Assembly (NCBI GenBank): GCA_039621445.1
Contig: CP154956.1
Location: 66,604,257-66,668,256 of the forward strand
DNA from: Euglena gracilis
Lineage: Eukaryota > Euglenida > Euglenophyceae > Euglenales
Reading direction: 5' to 3'
DNA length: 64,000 nucleotides
Part shown: positions 23,705 to 34,753 of the stretch, piece after piece
Position numbering within the stretch: position 1 is the first letter of the stretch
Layout of the letters: every line of letters starts with the position of its first letter
Made by a program: the position numbers and the translations under genes
The notes under the pieces: model-generated
Database searches by the model: none
What the model saw: only the letters and a program-made list of their open reading frames with translations
Told to the model about the DNA's origin: nothing

Positions 23705-24046
23705 ACCCCCCTCCAATATAAACCCCCCAGATTATAATTTGGGTGGAAATTTCAAGACCCCGCGGGCCAGAAAATCAAACTTCCGCAACCAAAAGCGTTT
23801 TGCATTTTTGTCCCCATCTTGCCCAAATTTCACCATTTTTTTTGGCAAAATCCCAGCTTACGTGCATTTTTTTTTTCGCACAAAAAGTGCCGAAATCAAA
23901 ACCTAAAACCTAAAACTCTAACTAAATGGTTAAATTATTGGAATTTTTCACGTCTCGCGCCGCTCACGCGGCCACGACTGCCAGGGTTCCCCCAAAATAA
24001 TAATTGGGTAGAATTTCGAGCCCCGGGGTTTTGTACTTTGGGGGGT
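23705..24046. mobile_element. C-tract-ended TA-flanked MITE-like element
   Basis: Starts ACCCCCCTCCAATATAAACC and ends TTTGGGGGGT, with TA on both sides (23703-23704 and 24047-24048). ACCCCCC is inverse-repeated at the ends and the sub-terminal parts are loosely complementary. Non-coding. Same general design as 21532-21950 and 61514-61907. Confidence 0.48.
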
Positions 24047-24048
24047 TA

Positions 24049-26096
24049 TTTACGTGTTTATTTTTGGCTGAAGTGTTTTTTTCATGGTGGGAGAGAGAAC
24101 ACTCCACGGGAGCGTGGAAGGAAGTGAAGGGAAGGGGGGCGAAGAGCGTTTGGGCAGGTCAATGGTCAACCCATGGTCAACCCTTTCGTAGCAAAGAAAA
24201 AGTGCCCCACCATCATACTCTTCCCGAACCCGGGATGCAGCCCAACGCACCGAAGAAAGACGGAAAATGCAGCGCCCATGACCTTTGTTCCGGCGAATTT
24301 TGTGAAGCAGATGCCTTCATGGCTCGTTGTGCTGTCATGGCCTGTTGTGCCTTCATGGCCTGCGCGGTTTTGACTGCCATATTCCCTCTTGAACACATTG
24401 TGTGTTTTGGATTGTGGGCCCCCATGGCCCCTGGCTTCAATGGCCGTAGTGGCCCGCTGGTTGTTTTCTCTTCCCCTTGCGGGGTCTTCTGACCACTGTC
24501 TGCCAGGGTCCGTGGCCATCACTTTGGGGGGGTTGGTGTTTGATAGTTTCTTTCGGGGAAATTTCTTTTTGGGAAGGGGAAGCCACGGATCGCCACAGTT
24601 GACCCGCGCCGTCGGGTTGCCAAGCTGCTGCTGCTTCTGCTCCCTCTCGAAGATCTCCAGCGTTCTTCGTCTTGGAATTGCATCTCTCATTGACATCCTT
24701 CACAGTACTTCAACGATTTCTGATTTGAGGTTCTGCGCCCGCGTTTCTTTCAGGATAAATTGAACAGATCGGTCGTCTTTTTTCTTCTCCCACTTGATCA
24801 GGAGTTGGGCTTTCCTGTCTTCTTGGTGTCGAAGGGAAAATTAGGAGTCAGCCAACTCCGGTGAGGCGGCACTTAGCGGGGCCTCCAAACCCAACGCTCC
24901 AAGAACAATCCAAACAGCAATCGCCGTGAAGGCTCTTGGTGGAATAGCAAGATGCTCGACGACATCGCCGGAGTGCGCCGTGAGCGGTAAGCTTGCGGAG
25001 CAAAGTGAAACTAAGACGATGCATCACTTTTTTCCCCCTTACCCTTTTCAGGGGCCACATTCTGGCGCAGGAAAATTTTGAACAAAAATAATGAGGCACG
25101 GTCAGTTTTAGCGATTTTTTTGCAGTGGACAAAAGAGAGGACAGGAAGACAATTTGGACCATTTTTATTAAAAAAAGTTCAGTCGTCTTCTTCGGCGAAA
25201 ATATTTCCGCGCAAAGCGGGGGAGATTGCTACCAGACTCTTTCCCCCCCGTCGTGAGGTATTGTGACGCCGAAAATTGTGCATCATTTCCCGACCCCTGA
25301 AGTTGAATTTTCCGTCATTTTTTCCCTTAAACTTTACTTCCCGCCTTGCCTTTATTTTTCTTCGCAAGTGTGGTCCCTCCGTCCCCGGTTTTGGTTTTTT
25401 TCCTGCAGCCACCGATCCCTTCCCTGGCCCGTTTTTCTCAAGGCCGTGGCTCGGGGGATCGGCCTCAAACTGGAAAAGTGTAGGGCCCAGGTGCGGTCGG
25501 GGCATCAGCATCAAAATCCCACAGCCCGTGGGAGGCAGAAAAGTTCAAACAAACCATTCCCACCATTTCTCAATCACACCACCCCTCAGGGGTCAAGGGT
25601 GGAGCCCCAAGAACCCGTCAAGTTGTCCAGTGGGCTTGGCAGCCGCAAACCTTTTCAGGGGTAAAGGACTGGCCCCCACAGGCCCCCCAAGGGTTTCAAG
25701 TGGGCATGGTGTCCCAGATCGAAGAAAATTCAATGGGGGCTTTAAGAGTTTCAGGAAAGCCAGTGGGCTCAGCATAAAGAGGGCCAGTGGGGCCAGAATT
25801 GTTATCAAGGCCACTGCGGCCAGCATCTTTGTTATCAAGGCCCCTGGGCCCATCATCATGCTCAAAACCAACGATTTCAAGGCCATTGAGGCCATCAATG
25901 GTCAGAAGGTGGGAAACCACAGAAGGTAAAAGACTGTCCCTCAGCAGGAGATTTCAATATACTATACCAGTGGCAGGCCCAGGAGGATGCCCACGAAGGG
26001 GTAGTGGAGAAGGGGGCAAACTACCCTCACAATTCTTCTTTTAATTCCCACGGCAGGGGCAAGTCAAAGCAAGGGGGAGATCCTCAAAGGTGCCCC
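24049..26096. other. Intergenic DNA, no secure gene
   Basis: Open stretches exist in both directions. The most protein-like is on the minus strand at about 24437-24700 (Gln/Glu/Lys-rich with GDPWLPLPKK), but it lacks a matching partner exon. At 25790-25880 the phrase GTTATCAAGGCC recurs. Nothing here reaches the level of a gene call. Confidence 0.4.
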
Positions 26097-26097
26097 T

Positions 26098-26430
26098 AAA
26101 CCCCCCCCACCTGTAAGAAACTCGTTTCTCATAGGTGGGTTTCCAAAAAATGGCCCGAGGGGCTTCTCATAGGTGGGGGGTTATTATAGGTCGGTTTCAA
26201 TGTCTGAATTTTTTGAGCCGAAAAAGGCAAAAGTGGCAAAAAACAGTCAAAAATTTATTTTCGGCGCCCACCAATAGGAAACCCCCCTCCATAAGAGACC
26301 CCCACTTGTAAGAAACCCTTTGGGATTTTTGGACCGACGCCCACCCATAAGAAACCCGTATAAGAAACCCTGGTGAGCTTTGAAACAACTATGTATAAGA
26401 AACACCCCCATTTTTCTTCGGCTCCGAAGG
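26098..26430. mobile_element. Rearranged relic of the CACCTATAAGAAACCC MITE family
   Basis: Contains many copies of the 61514-61907 element's unit (CACCTATAAGAAACCC and variants). The first half, including the hairpin end and the TTTCAATGTC and GAGCC landmarks, is in inverse order relative to the 61.5-kb copy. The second half, from about 26260 with GACCGACGCCCACC and GAGCTTTGAA, is in direct order. It is thus a head-to-head rearranged or partly deleted copy. No clear target duplication. Confidence 0.66.
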
Positions 26431-26689
26431 TGTTGGCTTATGGTATGTCAGTGGACAACACCAATGACAAAATGGAGGATCAGAGAGCCTGTGAGCAGAG
26501 CCTGCACCCCCCCCCCCAAAGAATCCCTTACAGCATGTTCAACCAATACGGGTACTAGAGGGTGAAATGTCCAACACCCCCAACCCAGCACCCAGAAAAA
26601 CACCAACTGGGGAAATAAATTCCATGGAGGAAAAATGGGTGACACCTCCTACACCCAGAGACTTCAAAAAAGTCTAAAATGGCTGCAGA

Positions 26690-27180
26690 AAAGTGCCCCC
26701 CTTCAACCTGCCGGCTGATCAAAAATGGCATCCAACCCCCCTGGGAAAGGCTCCAAAAATGTCACACACCCAAAACTCAGAGCCAACTTGGATCTGAACC
26801 AAGCAGAAAAAATTCTGCTGGATTACGAAAACGCTGGGTCAATAGGACGAGTTTGGGATTCAGAAACCCAGCACTTAACTCCCTGGTTAATAATTTCAAA
26901 ACCAGAAGGGGGAACAACAAAATGGAGAATGGTCAGCGACTGCAGAGAAATAAATAGGCATTTTTAAGTAAAACCTTTCAATCTGGTCATATACAGCACA
27001 TTTTTAAATTTGGGCAGCAAATATAGACCTACAGGGTGCCTATTTTAATAGTCCCTTAAATCAAGGCCGAAGGCCATTTTTAAGTCATCAGGTGTGGAGG
27101 CTGACCTGGGAGCTTCAAACAGGCTGCTTTGGGGTAGTTTTTAATGCACAAAATTTTCATGTCAGTTGTGAAAAAGTTCT
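26690..27180 (+). pseudogene. Relic DIRS-like reverse transcriptase, 5' part
   Basis: Decayed coding sequence in shifting frames. Readable pieces are LIISKPEGGTTKWRMVSDCR-E-IN (about 26885-26955), then fragments equivalent to KPFNL, DLQGAYFNSPL and the following palm segment to about 27160. The order (K-W-R-M-V-x-D-x-R-x-x-N, then F-x-L, then D-L-x-x-A-Y-F) is that of a reverse transcriptase palm of the DIRS/YR or a related type. Stops and shifts are frequent. The continuation lies at about 38170-38905, so the relic was split by later insertions. Confidence 0.68.
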
Positions 27181-27189
27181 GTGGGGATC

Positions 27190-27266
27190 GCCGTGGGTTG
27201 GTCCACGACTATGGGATATCCCGGCGAGGCAAAGGGGACTCAGGAGGCTGCCTGGCGGGAGACCGG
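27190..27266 (+). repeat. 5' fragment of SINE-like repeat split by element A
   Basis: Foreign to the RT relic on its left and ending at the CCGG target site of element A. Together with 37976-38165 it would make one tRNA-derived repeat of roughly 260 bp. The left boundary is approximate. Confidence 0.4.
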
Positions 27267-27777
27267 TGAAAACCCTTTCTTTGGTTCGTAGTTTCTCGGA
27301 TCCTTCGGCCTCGGCTGTTTTTTTGAGGGGGCTGGCATGCCTTTTTCAATGTATACAAGCTTTTCTTTTTTTGGCTTTTGAGCCTTTCGAAATCACCTTG
27401 AAATTGATTTTTTTTGTCAATTTCAGTTTCTGCAAGCACAATCAATTGATTTTTTTTTGTAGTGTTCTCCAGTACATTCGGTAGGTAAAGAACCCTGTGT
27501 GTGAGATATGGTTTGAAATTGGGGGGTTCGATTTGGGGCGGTGCTTAACTAGGAATTTGCTCTGTTCCTACCGACCGGAAAAATTCGGCCGACTGGTCCA
27601 GGAAATTTCGCCAGTTAAGGCCAGAAAAACCAAAATAGGGGTTCAGGCTTCAAAGGCCTACCCACAGAACCTTTTCCGAACTTTTAATTCGACTGAAATC
27701 CAAAAATGGGAATTTCAGTGATTTTCCAAGCCCCAAGGCCAATTTAGGTCAAATTGTTGGTTAAGGACCCCTTAACA
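27267..27777 (-). repeat. 3' LTR of element A
   Basis: Starts TG and ends CA on the plus strand. The purine tract AAGTGGGGGAG abuts it on the minus strand at 27778-27788 and serves as polypurine tract. Confidence 0.92.
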
Positions 27778-28709
27778 CTCCCCCACTTAGAAAAATCTCG
27801 GGGAGATTTTGAAAAACGAATGTGAAATGAGGGGTCCGAACAAAAGAAACAAGTTGGGGGGGCACTTTCACCTGTGTTTGTGTAGCGGATGGTCAGAATG
27901 CGTAACGTTCAAATAACTTTCGAGTGTCGAGCAAAGCGAGGGGGGGGGGGCGGCCCGAGGGGCACGCTTAACCCACGAGGAGTGGCACGGTGCGGCGCAC
28001 GGTGCAACGGTGCGGGCAACGGTCAGCCGCGTGCGTCCGCCGCATCGCCAACGGGGGGGAAGGGCTTTAGAGGCCCCGTACCACCCCCACCACTGCGGGT
28101 CTCCTCCACGATGCCTCCGCGGTGAGGGTCCGCGTATGTGTAAGTCGTGTGTTGTTGCAATGTGGCTGGGGGTCAAAAAAGCAAACGGGGGGGGGCGTGT
28201 ATTGGGATAGGTCGTCTCACAGCCCGTCTTGCCAAGGGTTGCGTTGCAACTCGAAAGTTGCACGGCAAGCTTTAACAAGCTCAAATGCACACACTCCCCT
28301 TTCTGATTTTTGGCTTTTTTGTTGTCCTTAAGGAACTTTCCGACTTTTTTGCACGTCTTTTTTTTTGACGTCTCTTAGAACCAAACCACCTTTGTGGTTT
28401 ACCGCTTTTTTTTTGTTGTTGCGCAACTTTTTTTGTGGGTTTCCACCTCTTTATCCAACCGTTCGAACCACTTATTGATTGCCTTTGTGTGTGTTCGTGT
28501 GTCTCTCGATCTGTTACCCGCTGCAGACGAGTACAAAAAATCAAAAGATCGAAAAAGAAAGCGACCCCGCAACCCGCGGGACCGATTCCCCACGGAACTT
28601 GGCGCCTTGAAAAAAAACAGAAAAAATCTGAGAAATGGAGAAAACTCCTTGACTTCTCAAACGGAACCCTCCCGAATTCTCTTTTTAAAATACGCCATGA
28701 GGTCGATTT
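27778..28709 (-). other. Element A 3' untranslated region with polypurine tract
   Basis: Between the chromodomain end and the 3' LTR. It begins (plus strand) with the complement of the polypurine tract and has a GC-rich island at 27930-28130. No recognisable protein. Confidence 0.5.
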
Positions 28710-30071
28710 TCAAATGTGCTTCCTCGGCGTAAACAAAAAATTCTCGGGCGTAACGATGGAAAAATGCCCGATGGGTTCCCAAGTGTTATCCGACTCAACC
28801 CAACCCTTCCACTTCACAAGAAATTGCCATTGTCCATTTGGACCTTTTCTATGTGAAATAATTTTTTCCACAACATATTCTCCGGGGGTAGCTTCCACAT
28901 CCTCGGTTTCGCTTTGGTAAAAATTCAATGGTAGGGGTTCTCCAACGAATTTGTCTTCCTCATGCAATTTCAATTATGTGATGTGCACGTTTTGCATTAC
29001 ACCAGGTTTCACCTCAATCTGGTATGAACCTTGACCCAAACGCCGTTTAACCTCACAAGGACCTAACCAACGGCTTTTCAAGTTTGCTTGCAAATTGGAT
29101 GGACGCAAATACCAAACCTTTTGCCCAATGTCCAAAATTGGTTTTTCGGCCCTTTGAGAGTTCAAAGCCTCAAAACGTTGTAAATGAAGGGCGTTCAATT
29201 TTTCAGCAATTTTTGAATCCAACTCGGACATTCTTTTGAAAAAATCTGAAGCTTACTCCGCTTCGCGGGGAATGGGAAGAGGAAAACCGGCCAATGGCAT
29301 GTTTCGTCCGAAAACAATTTCATAGGGGGACAAACCACTTGGACCAGGGATGTTATTAAATTTCCTCATCACCAATGGCAAAATTTCAACCCAATTTGTG
29401 TCCATCTCGTCGCAAACTTTCCGAAGCCAAGTTTTAAGTTCCTTTCCTTACACCTCCGCTCTACCGTTGGCTTGATGGTGATACGCTTGCGCCTTTGCGC
29501 TTCGTATCCCCATGCAACCGCACATCGTGAGCCACCATGCCCCTGAAAATTGGGGGCCTTGGTCACTCGTGATGACCGTTGGCAAGCCAAATAAATCCAA
29601 CCACCAATAAAACATTTCCTTAGCCACCGCCTTAGCCGTACACCCTTTCCTCCTATGGGGTGTTACTATTGTCCAACCGCTTCGGCGATCTACACAAACC
29701 GCCATACAATCAAATAGCCTGTCAAATTTTACACGGGGCATGTTAAAGAGGCCGATCGAAACACTTGACCCTTGGGGGCTGTGCGCTTGACAAATTTCGC
29801 ACATTTTTGAAACCGACAAAGTGATTTCTTTTGCCCCCACCAAAGGTGAAAAATGAAAGTGTTTTGTCATTTCCAACCACAACCTTTCACCACCCACATG
29901 TCCCACGTGGGCGTGGTACTCCCGGACAAAAGGTCCAGTTACCCCGGCGGGTACACACAAAAGTCCTTGGAAAAATAGCCGGTTGTCCAAAATTTGAAAA
30001 TTTTCAGGCCAATTTTCCGAATGCGGTTTGTGTACATCCTCCAAAATCCTTAAAATACGCACACCGCGCAT
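28710..30071 (-). pseudogene. Element A integrase with chromodomain
   Basis: Integrase inserts the cDNA; the chromodomain can direct it to modified histones. On the minus strand the zinc-binding start has HAHVGHVGGERLW then MCEICQ (HHCC type). The catalytic core has VITSDQGPQFSGAWW (second Asp) and YHHQANGRAEV (Glu). Then come the segment NNIPGPSGLSPYEIVFGR and a DNA-binding part with VWYLRPSN and WLGPCEV. At 28735-28930 lies the chromodomain (YVVEKIISHRKGPNGQW, FLVKWKGW, NTWEP). In-frame TAA codons occur near 29446, 29253 and 28975, so this copy is broken. The third replaces a Gln seen at the same place in element B. Confidence 0.82.
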
Positions 30072-30828
30072 ACAAAGTGGACCAATCCCGGTGCATCACA
30101 GGTTCCTTGGACAAATTTTCGTCCTCACCCCCTTGATTTTCTGGGCTATCAAGGGGAAAATGATGCCCGGGAAAGTTTTTCGTCTCCCCCCCTTCCTCCA
30201 CTTCATTGCCCATGGTATCCACAGGGGGGATCATTTTTTCCACAACCGAAATCTGCCTTGAAAAATCAAAATCAACAACTTCACCGTTTTTGGGCAAGCG
30301 AACAACCATGCAAGCTCGTTCCATTTTTTTCTCATTTTCCAAAATTTCAGCCATTTTTCTTTCATCCTCCTCCGACCCATGCCATGAAACGTCCGCAAAA
30401 CTTTGTGATGCGGGGTAAGCCCACCTTGTCATACAATCTGCGGGTAGGTGTTGCTTACCGGGGACATACGCTACGTTTAGCAAAAATTTGCTGAGTTTTT
30501 GGTGCCACCGTGCCCTTCGGCTTGACGGTCCCGCCGGGTCCGCAAGAGTCTCGGTGACCCAAGACTCAAGGGCCTTGTGGTCCGTCAAAACGAGGACCGG
30601 TTGTAGACCTATCCACCCTGCCCATTTTTGAAGGGCGGATACAACCGCGTATGCCTCTTTATCTCTAATGTCCCAAGTTTTTTCTTGGGAGGGGGTCAGT
30701 TTCCGTGACATGAATGCCACGGGAACCGTTTTCCCTTCCATGGCTTTTTCCTTACTTAATTCCACCTCACCTACGGGAAGTTGTTCCAACACCGCACCAA
30801 TGGACCTACCCGATGCATCCACCTTCAA
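30004..30828 (-). pseudogene. Element A RNase H
   Basis: Ty3-type RNase H degrades the RNA of the RNA-DNA hybrid. Visible motifs are KVDASGRSIGAVLEQ (first Asp), FMSRKLTPSQEKTW, DKEAYAVVSAL (Glu), VLTDHKALESW (Asp) and VPGKQHLPADCMTRW (Asp/His region). It is out of frame with the upstream RT by one base at about 30830, in a short T run, and with the integrase at about 30040. The segment after RNase H is acidic and poorly conserved. Confidence 0.85.
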
Positions 30829-32564
30829 AATAAAGGTCGGTCGGGGTCGACAACTTGTAACGACAACCCCTTAACCAACGCCTTTTTTGTTTCCTCAAAA
30901 GATTTCCTACTTTCATCGTCCCACTTAACCGGGACTTTGGAACCGGCCTTGCCCTCCGCACGACCAACCCGAAGTTTGTCTTGGAGGGGGGCTGCCAACT
31001 CAGAAAATTTTTCAATGTAGGAAGAATAATGGTTGGCAAAACCACAAAATGCACGAAGACCGGTAATAGTTTGAGGTAGCTCCCATTTTTCCACGGCCAA
31101 CAATTTGCCGGGGGAAGGTTTCCTTTGGCCATCTTTCAAAATATGGCCCAAAAACTCAACCTCCTTTTGGAAAAATTTGCACTTCGAAAATCTGGCTACC
31201 CATTGTTTTTCACGAAGTAAGTCCAAAATGGTGCGAATTTCAGAATCGTGTCTTCTCAAAAGTTGTTCCGTACCCAAATTTTCTTGGGGGGTACCAATGA
31301 GAATATCGTCGATATAGCCATCGGCGATTTCTCGTGCGGGGGCAAGTGTCGCTTCCAAATTCCTTTGACAATATTGCACACCATTTTTCCAACCCATTAC
31401 AACCACCTTCCATTGCACCGTTCCTTGGGGGGTGTAGGTGGCGGTAATTTGCCTTGAATCGGGGTGGAGGGGGATTTGATGAAAAGCATCCACCAAATCG
31501 ATTGTTGAAAAAATTTGTTTTTTGCCTTGGCGAATCAAAGGCTCCTCCACCCGGGGTAAAGGGTATGCATCATCCATGCATTGGGAATTCATGTAGCGGG
31601 CATCAACCACCCCCCTCCATTTTTTCTGTAAGGGGGCTGTGGGGGGTACATGCGCTTTTTTCACGGGAAACGAGGGCATACCCCATGGACCCTCACAAGG
31701 CTCCACCTTACCTTGCCTTAACCATTCCGTGGTTATTGCCTTCATTGCATCCAACCTTTCACCCATGAGTTGCATCGGTCTTTGCTTTTTTGGTTGAGCG
31801 CCCGGCTTAAAAAAAATACGGGCCTCACAATGGGGTCCTCTCTCGGGGGGGTTGGGCTTCACCTCATCCCCAAAAACCAAATCTTTGTAATCCTCAATAA
31901 TTGTGGGTCGCAACTCATCGACCAAAGGTTGGAACTCACCCCACTCACTCGGCTCCGAGTGAGTGGAAATTATCCCGATTTCGTTAGTTCCACCTTTAAC
32001 CGATTCCCTTAACCGTTCACACACCTCCATTAATTCCTCCTCACTTAGTTCCTCGTTTTTCTCTCCGACAAAACTTGGAACATGAAACTGAAATTTTTCC
32101 ACCTCCCACACTTGCCCAACTGAAATTTCGGGTCGTGAATCGAACAAGTCGGATTTTGTGCCTTGGGAAAAATCGGCAAGCTGAAAATTTTCGTCGATAG
32201 GCCGTTGAACCCATTTTTTCTTCCCTTTCTTTGAACGGGGGGAATAATTTTGCACAAATCCATCTTTCTTCACCTTTCGTGAATTTTTCTGGGAAAATCT
32301 TTCGCTTTTGAACCGGGGGGTAGTGTCTATGATATCCGTTTCAACCCTCCCCTCAGGTTCCTCTTCAATCAAAAAATGAGCAACGTCAATTTCCTTCAAA
32401 GGCCAACTCCGTATGTACCGTACTCCGTCGTTGTCGGCAAAAAGTCCATTTTCGTGGGGCAACACTCCCAATTTATTTTTCCACATCCATGGAAACCCCA
32501 AAATCAGGTCAACGTGAATTTCTGCCTCGTGGAAAATTCCACAAACAAATTTCCAGGGGGGCAT
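30825..32564 (-). pseudogene. Element A protease end and reverse transcriptase
   Basis: Begins in the C-terminal part of the protease (VDLILGFPWMWKNKLGV), followed by an acidic linker. The reverse transcriptase shows KPGAQPKKQRP, KKWRGVVDARYMN, DLVDAFHQIPLHPDSR, the catalytic YIDDILIG (about 31300-31325), FLGHIL and LRAFCGFANHYSSYI. This is the regular Ty3/gypsy order. All catalytic aspartates of the palm are present. It ends at a frame break immediately before the RNase H. Confidence 0.88.
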
Positions 32565-32913
32565 TTTCCGTAGTCCCCTTTTTTGGAGCCAAAAATTTCA
32601 ATTTTAGCTCCAACTCATGCTCCCCACCCGGTAGGGAATCGCCTTTCACGGTGACCAACCTCAAAGGTTCTTTTGCGGGGACCATCAATTTTTCAAAAAG
32701 TCCCAACTTCACCAAATTTGTTTGGGCACCCGTGTCAGCCAAAGCCTTCAAAATTTTGTGTGAACCATCGGGTGCCGTAACGTGAACCGCCATCACCAAT
32801 TGCGTTCGACCTGATTTTTTGGTTAATTGACCCAATTCTGAAACTTTCACCGTTTTAAGTTGCTTTGGGTCCAAAACAATTTCTTTTTCGTGCGTACAAA
32901 TCTGGTCGGTCAT
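32509..32913 (-). pseudogene. Element A aspartic protease
   Basis: Retroviral-type aspartic protease that would cut the polyprotein. The active-site triplet is in LKALADTGAQTNLV at about 32715-32750, and SLPGGEHELELKL follows. It overlaps the methyltransferase frame upstream and the RT frame downstream in different phases, so one base must be missing or extra on each side. Confidence 0.84.
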
Positions 32914-34753
32914 TGGTCGTTAGTGAGGGGGTACCCTGGGGGGTTAACACCGAACCCTCCCCCTTTGGAATATGCCTCTCCTCCAACCGTTTCCCTTGCA
33001 CCAAAAGTTTGACCAAATTTTCAGGGACTCGATATTTTTGGTTTAGAGTCACTCCATAATTGTTTCCACCCAAACGGTGAATGTGTCTTTTGGTACCGGG
33101 GATGGTGAACTCACACCAAAAACCCGGACACAAACGGTTTTGCAACCCCTCCACCGTTCCCCAAATACGGGTGGGCTTTTTGTAGCCCCAAGGGCTAAAT
33201 TGGCAATAATCAACATCCAAAAAATTCAGCCCTTCCATAAATTCACGGTCCTTCAAAAGGCCGTTTCGGGGATTTTCAATGTACCATTGGGGGGGTTGTA
33301 GAAAATTGACGATGGAAAGTGTCATTTTTGCAAGAGTATCGGCATACTCCAAATTCCTTTCACGTGTGGTGAGACTTTGGCTATATTCCGTACAAGGAAC
33401 GGATGCGAAAATCAAGTCCACGTCCCCTTTTTTGAGAAATTTTTCCAAAGGCCATGTCAAAATGTCGGCCAAAATGTGGGGCTTTGCACGGGGGTTCACA
33501 TCTAGTGTCAAAACCTCAAACCCACATTTTTTTAAAGCGTTTTGACCACAGATTTTGTTCCCGAAAATAAGTCCAAAGCCTTTGGCTTCTTGGATGACAA
33601 AAATTGTTTGACTTTTTCCATGGAAATGTTTGACGGTAGCGCAAAATTTTTTTGCGACAATTTTTGCGTGGGGGGCACTTGGCCAGGAGCGCCGCCCCTT
33701 AGGCACTCCCGGCCCCCCTAACACGAGGGGGACCCACCCTTGGCCCCTTTTCCTTTTCCTTTCCTCCTTTGCCACCCCCCTTTCCTTGGCCCTTGAAAGT
33801 TTGCCAACCTTTGCCTCCAAAATTGCCTTTGCCACCCCCTTGCCGCGTCCTCCCCCCCCTTGGGCTTGGGGCCCAAAATTTCGTGCGGGGGGGCCTTGAT
33901 TTGCATCCAGCAATTTTGCCCAACACTTAGCGGCAATATGCCCCATCTTACCACAACGTTTACACGGTGCTCTGATTACACCTTCGTTGCTTTTTGTTGT
34001 GGGGGTGGGGGTAGGGAGTGGTGCTTCTTCCACGTTTTGAAAGGAAACGGGGGGATTCGAAATTTTTGATGTGTCCCCCCCCTCCTTTTTCGTTTGAGAA
34101 TTTTGAGAAAAATTCTCATTTTCAGTTCCCGTGGAAACTTCTGTCACCCTCATCCATTGGGGGGTTTGATTCCGTTCCGGGGGGGGAACCACACGCCGTT
34201 TAAATTCAACGGCTTGCTCCTTTTGCGTGAGCCATTTGTGCATCATTCGCATGATTTCCGTGGGGGGTAGTTGAAATTCTTTGGGGGAAACTTGCAATTT
34301 TTGCCCGTTTGACAAATTTCGTCCATTGAGTGAAAGAAGCAAGTTTTTTGCACTTGCCGACCCAACCGTCACCTCAAAATGTGTCCCCGAAAACACCACG
34401 GAGACAAAATTTAACGTGGCTCCCTCCAACGCACTCACCAAAGCTCCTCGCACTTGGTGGGCATCCACCAAGGGCAAATTTCTTACCTCCACCGCGTTAA
34501 AAAAATCACTTCCCCGTTCTTGTTCCCTGACAATTTTCTCGTTGTAAAATTTGGGAATTTCCCGTCTTAGAACCCGATACGCGTCGGCGTCGGTCACATC
34601 TTTTGCAAAATTTCTCAACATGAGAAAATCTGTCTCAAAACGTTTCCAATCCTCCCTGGTTAGGTCGTTTTTGTACTTGAGGCGAATTTCTTCAAATTTT
34701 TGCCTTGCACAATTTCCTGCCCCACTTAAATTTTCTTTTCCAACAAATCCCAA
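32855..34753 (-). pseudogene. Element A gag C-terminus, zinc knuckle and C5-methyltransferase-like domain
   Basis: The first third is gag (WKRFETDFLML, AYRVLRREIPKFYNEK). The zinc knuckle CKRCGKMGHIAAKC (C-x2-C-x4-H-x4-C) lies at about 33920-33965. The methyltransferase follows (33600-33000). Motif IV with the catalytic Cys is SVPCTEYSQSLTTRER, motif VI is YIENPRNGLL, then DVDYCQ, KKPTRIW, CPGFWC, RHIHRLGG and KYRVPENLV. The SAM-binding motif I, ALDLFSGTKS, is present but in another frame, between two run-length frame breaks near 33650 and 33535. The domain lies between zinc knuckle and protease as in elements B and C. The probable role, cytosine-5 DNA methylation, is inferred from the motifs. 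Confidence 0.82.

Noticed and set aside
24166-24696. Minus-strand gene at 24.2-24.7 kb
   Set aside because: Part of it looks protein-like (Glu/Gln/Lys-rich), but the second half is low complexity and no splice-paired neighbour was found.
28970-29450. UAA reassigned as a sense codon
   Set aside because: Three TAA codons interrupt element A integrase and one aligns with Gln, but the other two do not align with one amino acid, and TAA ends the host gene at 23511 and is not used inside intact frames of B.
32855-32913. Programmed frameshift between methyltransferase and protease in element A
   Set aside because: No slippery heptamer is visible at the overlap, and several other equivalent breaks occur in A, so accidental indels are simpler.
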